From: Candidatus Nucleicultrix amoebiphila FS5
GTDB lineage: Bacteria; Pseudomonadota; Alphaproteobacteria; Caedimonadales; Nucleicultricaceae
DNA: 64,000 bases
Assembly: GCF_002117145.1 (NCBI RefSeq)
Contig: NZ_CP008743.1
Coordinates: 1,488,001 to 1,552,000 of the forward strand
Reading direction: 5' to 3'
Shown here piece after piece: positions 63,359 through 64,000 of the stretch (position 1 is its first letter; the number at the start of each line of letters is the position of its first letter). Below the pieces are notes generated by a model, which worked only from the letters and a program-made list of their open reading frames with translations, ran no database searches and was not told the DNA's origin. Position numbers and translations under genes: made by a program.

Positions 63359-63686
63359 ATTTGTTTTTCTTCCAATAAAGTTAACTGATTTGAGGAAGAT
63401 CATCTCTATAAAAGCTTTCATCTTCGTCATGAAGATCATCTAGCACTATAAATTGACACCGTCAAATCGACTTTTGGAAGCAGTGGAAAGAAGAGGGTAA
63501 TGATTTGTAATACGAAATCAAACTGAAACTGAAACCCTTTAAAAGAAGTACTATTGGCAATTTTGATTGATTTTTCTTTTTAAATCTGATACTTCCCCAT
63601 TGTTTTTGAATCGGACTTTATTCTAATGCCTGAATCAATTATGATCACAGTTTAAGTTTTCAGATGTTATGGAACACGGAGTAAAA

Positions 63687-64000
63687 ATGTCCAAGCCTCC
63701 TTCTCTTAAAGAGACAATAGTTCGTCAGTTGGCAGAAATTCTAAAGGAAACAGATTTAACTGAAATCGAGTATGAAGTTGAAGGTTGTCGCATTCGTGTG
63801 GCACGCCAACAAACTTATGCTCCTGTAACATCTGTTGCTTTTCCTCCTGCTACTATGCACGCTTCAGCACCTGCATTAACAGAATCAGCTCAAGCTGTAG
63901 CACCAGCCCCAGTTATGGATTTGGCGTCTAATCCTGGATCTATTAAGTCACCGATGGTTGGCACTGTTTATCGTTCTCCAACACCTAGCGCAAACACCTT
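63687..64000 (+). CDS. accB: Biotin carboxyl carrier protein of acetyl-CoA carboxylase, partial (N-terminal part)
   Basis: The frame opens at ATG 63687 behind GGAGT and stays open to the window edge. The product begins MSKPPSLKETIVRQLAEILK and has TDLTEIEYEVEGCRIRVARQ, then a Pro/Ala-rich linker and the start of the biotinyl domain (IKSPMVGTVYRSPTP). The biotin-lysine motif lies beyond the edge. AccB carries biotin in malonyl-CoA synthesis. accC normally follows. Confidence 0.9.
   Translation, partial: MSKPPSLKETIVRQLAEILKETDLTEIEYEVEGCRIRVARQQTYAPVTSVAFPPATMHASAPALTESAQAVAPAPVMDLASNPGSIKSPMVGTVYRSPTPSANT

Overview
The window is a compact, roughly 40% GC stretch of an alphaproteobacterial chromosome. 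The alphaproteobacterial reading rests on sdhCDAB, psd-pssA, a DUF6314 protein, rpmH-rnpA-yidD-yidC-engB and gene-family signatures. An import operon for an (inferred) aromatic amino acid, a type VI secretion block and many exported proteins of unknown function suggest a host- or protist-associated lineage such as Holosporales (Paracaedibacter/Odyssella-like). That placement is inference. I see no rRNA, CRISPR array, phage or insertion sequence. No gap over 300 bases is empty; the longest (14611-15100) holds two tRNA genes.

Layout. 1-7.2 kb: an upstream terminator, an exported Memo-AMMECR1 fusion, an exported HAD-like DUF2608 protein, and mfd-ccmA-ccmB overlapping on the minus strand. 7.2-10.2 kb: an outer-membrane beta-barrel protein and an OPT transporter, with a structured intergenic region. 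10.4-13.5 kb: a minus-strand operon of a YerC/TrpR-family regulator and a three-gene ABC importer, whose promoter overlaps a near-perfect E. coli-type trp operator. 13.6-16.6 kb: a Nudix protein, a small exported protein, tRNA-Gly(CCC), tRNA-Gln(UUG), psd and pssA. 16.6-26.1 kb: a minus-strand T6SS block, SPOR protein-tssJ-tssK-tssL-tssM-tssA, with no sheath, tube, baseplate or ClpV genes in the window.

26-34 kb: an F420-reductase-like protein, then pyrH, tsf and rpsB on minus, an exported Rpn/PD-(D/E)XK protein, and frr-uppS-cdsA-DUF6314 on plus. The widely conserved rpsB-tsf-pyrH-frr-uppS-cdsA order is thus split into divergent halves, as a local inversion would produce. 34-39.9 kb: five consecutive genes for proteins with signal peptides, including a ComEC-like metallo-beta-lactamase-fold protein and a protein resembling type II phosphatidylinositol 4-kinases; this is the best candidate for host-directed biology. 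40-43.4 kb: sdhCDAB. 43.4-50 kb: a LysR regulator, murJ, trpS, and a DUF3142 protein with a large exported partner.

50-58.2 kb (minus): a Wzy/WaaL-like membrane protein, an exported ELM1-like protein, a lone receiver domain, trhO, an exported unknown, and rpmH-rnpA-yidD-yidC-engB. 58.4-64 kb: an exported unknown, acpS, dut, an SH3b protein, a MazG-like pyrophosphohydrolase, a photolyase, a bactofilin-like exported repeat protein, and the start of accB cut by the right edge.
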